Shown: piece by piece, positions 5,853-6,671 of the stretch
How positions within the stretch are numbered: position 1 is the stretch's first letter
Layout: every line of letters starts with the position of its first letter
NCBI GenBank assembly: GCA_001774245.1
Contig: MEZF01000109.1
Coordinates: forward strand, 1-6,671
Direction: 5' to 3'
Source of the DNA: Candidatus Bathyarchaeota archaeon RBG_13_52_12
GTDB lineage: Archaea; Thermoproteota; Bathyarchaeia; TCS64
Length of the DNA stretch: 6,671 nucleotides
Program-made: the position numbers and the translations under genes
Notes under the pieces: generated by a model
Database searches by the model: none
What the model saw: the letters and a program-made list of their open reading frames with translations, nothing else
What the model was told of the DNA's origin: nothing

Positions 5853-5887
5853 TTGTCTGTAAAAGTTAATATTAGGATTATGAATGT

Positions 5888-5901
5888 CTAATACGTATTA
5901 G
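5888..5901. promoter_or_regulatory. 14-bp perfect palindrome upstream of the kinase operon, candidate operator
   Basis: CTAATACGTATTAG reads identically on both strands. It lies 72 bp upstream of the kinase start, just beyond the candidate promoter elements, which is a typical location for a dimeric regulator's site. I saw no second copy in the window. The role as an operator is inferred from position and symmetry only. Confidence 0.45.
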
Positions 5902-6283
5902 TGTGATACTTGAAATTATTTGATTAGGTAGATCTGTATCGCATGAATTCGCGCACCAGCTTGTTTCGTGATTGGTTTTAATTGGTTTTTAAACCCATTT
6001 ACTTATTTTTGGGGTAAATCCGGCCTCACAACCCGCCCTGACCCTCTTACAGAAACCACCCTTCTCAAACCGAAAACTGCCTCAAACTACTAGTATCGCG
6101 CGCGTTACGCTAGCAGGCGTACTTAAGAAAGTCTTGCGTGATTACTGCCTCGCGCGTGCGAATTTGGACTGTATGCAAGCTTATGTGATTTTTAGTGCCA
6201 ATCAGTCTATTGAATAAGAGAGTGATAAAACCTCAAATATCGGCTGACTGATCACATTCTGCCCCATTTAACACGCTGTGGGC

Positions 6284-6317
6284 GGGTGGTGGTTTCCGTG
6301 GTTGTTTTCCACCACCC
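6284..6317. repeat. 9-bp perfect inverted repeat downstream of the J-domain gene
   Basis: GGGTGGTGG (6284-6292) pairs exactly with CCACCACCC (6309-6317) across a 16-nt loop. It lies about 50 bp past the J-domain stop on the minus strand. No T-run follows on that strand, while ATTTT follows on the plus strand, where no gene precedes it. It may stabilise the 3' end of the J-domain transcript, but calling it a terminator would overstate the evidence. Confidence 0.6.
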
Positions 6318-6324
6318 ATTTTAA

Positions 6325-6336
6325 ATGCGCGCGCAT
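6325..6336. repeat. 12-bp palindromic CG tract
   Basis: ATGCGCGCGCAT is a perfect palindrome of alternating purines and pyrimidines. It is the most symmetric member of the CG-tract family spread through the intergenic regions (see also 248-271, 2444-2455, 6097-6104 and 6151-6165). It lies 31 bp beyond the stop of the J-domain gene. Confidence 0.5.
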
Positions 6337-6367
6337 AGTCGATTGACAGGCTTATTGGTAGTGGGAG

Positions 6368-6601
6368 TTAACGTCTCAGCGATCTATCGTACGCGGCTCT
6401 TTTCCTGGGGTCTATCAGGGTTTCATAGGCCTCCTTAATCTCTCTATAGGGCTTCTCACCGTCAACATCGAAGTGTCGACCCTGATCCGGGTGGTATATC
6501 AGGCTTAATCTTTTGTAGATGCCTCTTATCTGCTCTCTCGTGGCGTCTCTTTTGATCCCCAACACCTCGTAATAGTTCCTCGGTCTGCCAGGCGGCTCCA
6601 T
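6368..6601 (-). CDS. J-domain protein (DnaJ/Hsp40-like co-chaperone fragment or J-only protein)
   Basis: From ATG 6601 the product has 77 residues, almost all of it a J domain: NYYEVLGIKRDATREQI (residues 9-25), then a helix leading to the HPD motif (H37-P38-D39 in IYHPDQG), then YREIKEAYETLIDPRKRAAYD (52-72). HPD is the essential element that stimulates the ATPase of Hsp70/DnaK. The Gly/Phe region, zinc centre and substrate-binding domains of full DnaJ are absent because the gene ends right after the J domain. Upstream of the ATG the frame stays open for 23 more codons to the window edge, encoding a Lys/Pro/Ser-rich stretch (SPRKKASPEPPKGEH). This could be the linker of a longer protein ending in a J domain. 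GGGGGAG sits only about 3 nt before the ATG, too close to be a good ribosome binding site. The domain is certain; the start is not. Confidence 0.85.
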   Translation of the reverse strand: MEPPGRPRNYYEVLGIKRDATREQIRGIYKRLSLIYHPDQGRHFDVDGEKPYREIKEAYETLIDPRKRAAYDRSLRR

Positions 6602-6671
6602 GTGCTCCCCCTTCGGGGGTTCTGGTGAGGCCTTTTTTCGAGGAGAATCCGACTTTGCCTCCTTGAAAAAG

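Larger units (their letters stand above)
5902..6367. other. Long intergenic region between the kinase operon and the J-domain gene
   Basis: Together with 5817-5901 this is the longest gene-free stretch in the window, and neither strand has a convincing coding frame. It holds AT-rich patches (GGTTTTTAAACC near 5985-5996) and a T-rich run near 6004-6010. CG tracts lie at 5945-5957, 6097-6104, 6151-6165 and 6325-6336. TACGC/GCGTA (around 6106-6122) forms a short inverted repeat. Two further nested inverted repeats are ATGTGAT (6183-6189) with ATCACAT (6251-6257), and ATCAGTC (6201-6207) with GACTGAT (6246-6252). A 9-bp-stem hairpin lies at 6284-6317. The density of symmetric elements suggests regulatory DNA or a structured RNA, but I recognise no known RNA family. 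Confidence 0.5.

Noticed and set aside
6284..6317. Intrinsic terminator for the J-domain gene
   Set aside because: The stem is strong, but no T-run follows it on the minus strand, so it is reported only as an inverted repeat.

Overview
The window looks archaeal. It has a leaderless gene start placed about 27 bp downstream of a TATA box, GTG starts combined with purine-rich ribosome binding sites, a VapBC toxin-antitoxin pair, and a response regulator whose output half is a cysteine-rich zinc-ribbon region resembling the TackOD1-type output domains known from Thaumarchaeota and related TACK archaea. A member of the TACK group (Thaumarchaeota or Bathyarchaeota-like) is the best guess. This is inferred from gene content only; no rRNA or tRNA is present to confirm it.

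Layout. At 2-109 (minus) the first codons of a possible membrane protein run off the left edge. A vapBC operon (323-975, plus) follows, with a clear TATA box at 293-300 and a 10-bp-stem hairpin about 95 bp downstream. Positions 1200-2425 form a decaying or rearranged stretch. It holds a minus-strand flavoprotein (NADPH-dependent FMN reductase-like) remnant with two in-frame stops and no N-terminus. A short thioredoxin-like CxxC gene points the opposite way and overlaps the remnant's broken end. A third gene of unknown function has an excellent ribosome binding site but appears to need two frame changes to be read through. A 415-bp intergenic region follows.

The right half is a signalling locus. 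A plus-strand response regulator with a zinc-ribbon output (2844-3707) converges on a minus-strand operon. That operon encodes a soluble PAS-GAF-HisKA-HATPase histidine kinase (4242-5816) and, 6 nt after its stop, a CheY/Rcp1-like single-domain receiver (3792-4235). None of the three proteins has a recognisable DNA-binding domain or membrane segment. The natural reading is a cytosolic phosphorelay in which the kinase phosphorylates the receiver and possibly also the convergent zinc-ribbon regulator. A 14-bp perfect palindrome (5888-5901) lies 72 bp upstream of the kinase start. The window ends with a 551-bp intergenic region rich in inverted repeats and a J-domain protein (6368-6601, minus) whose reading frame stays open to the right edge.

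The least explained pattern is a family of alternating CG tracts (CGCGCG cores, often flanked by AATTCGC or GCATTT). They occur repeatedly between genes and not, as far as I could see, inside the intact ones. I found no CRISPR array, transposase, rRNA or tRNA.
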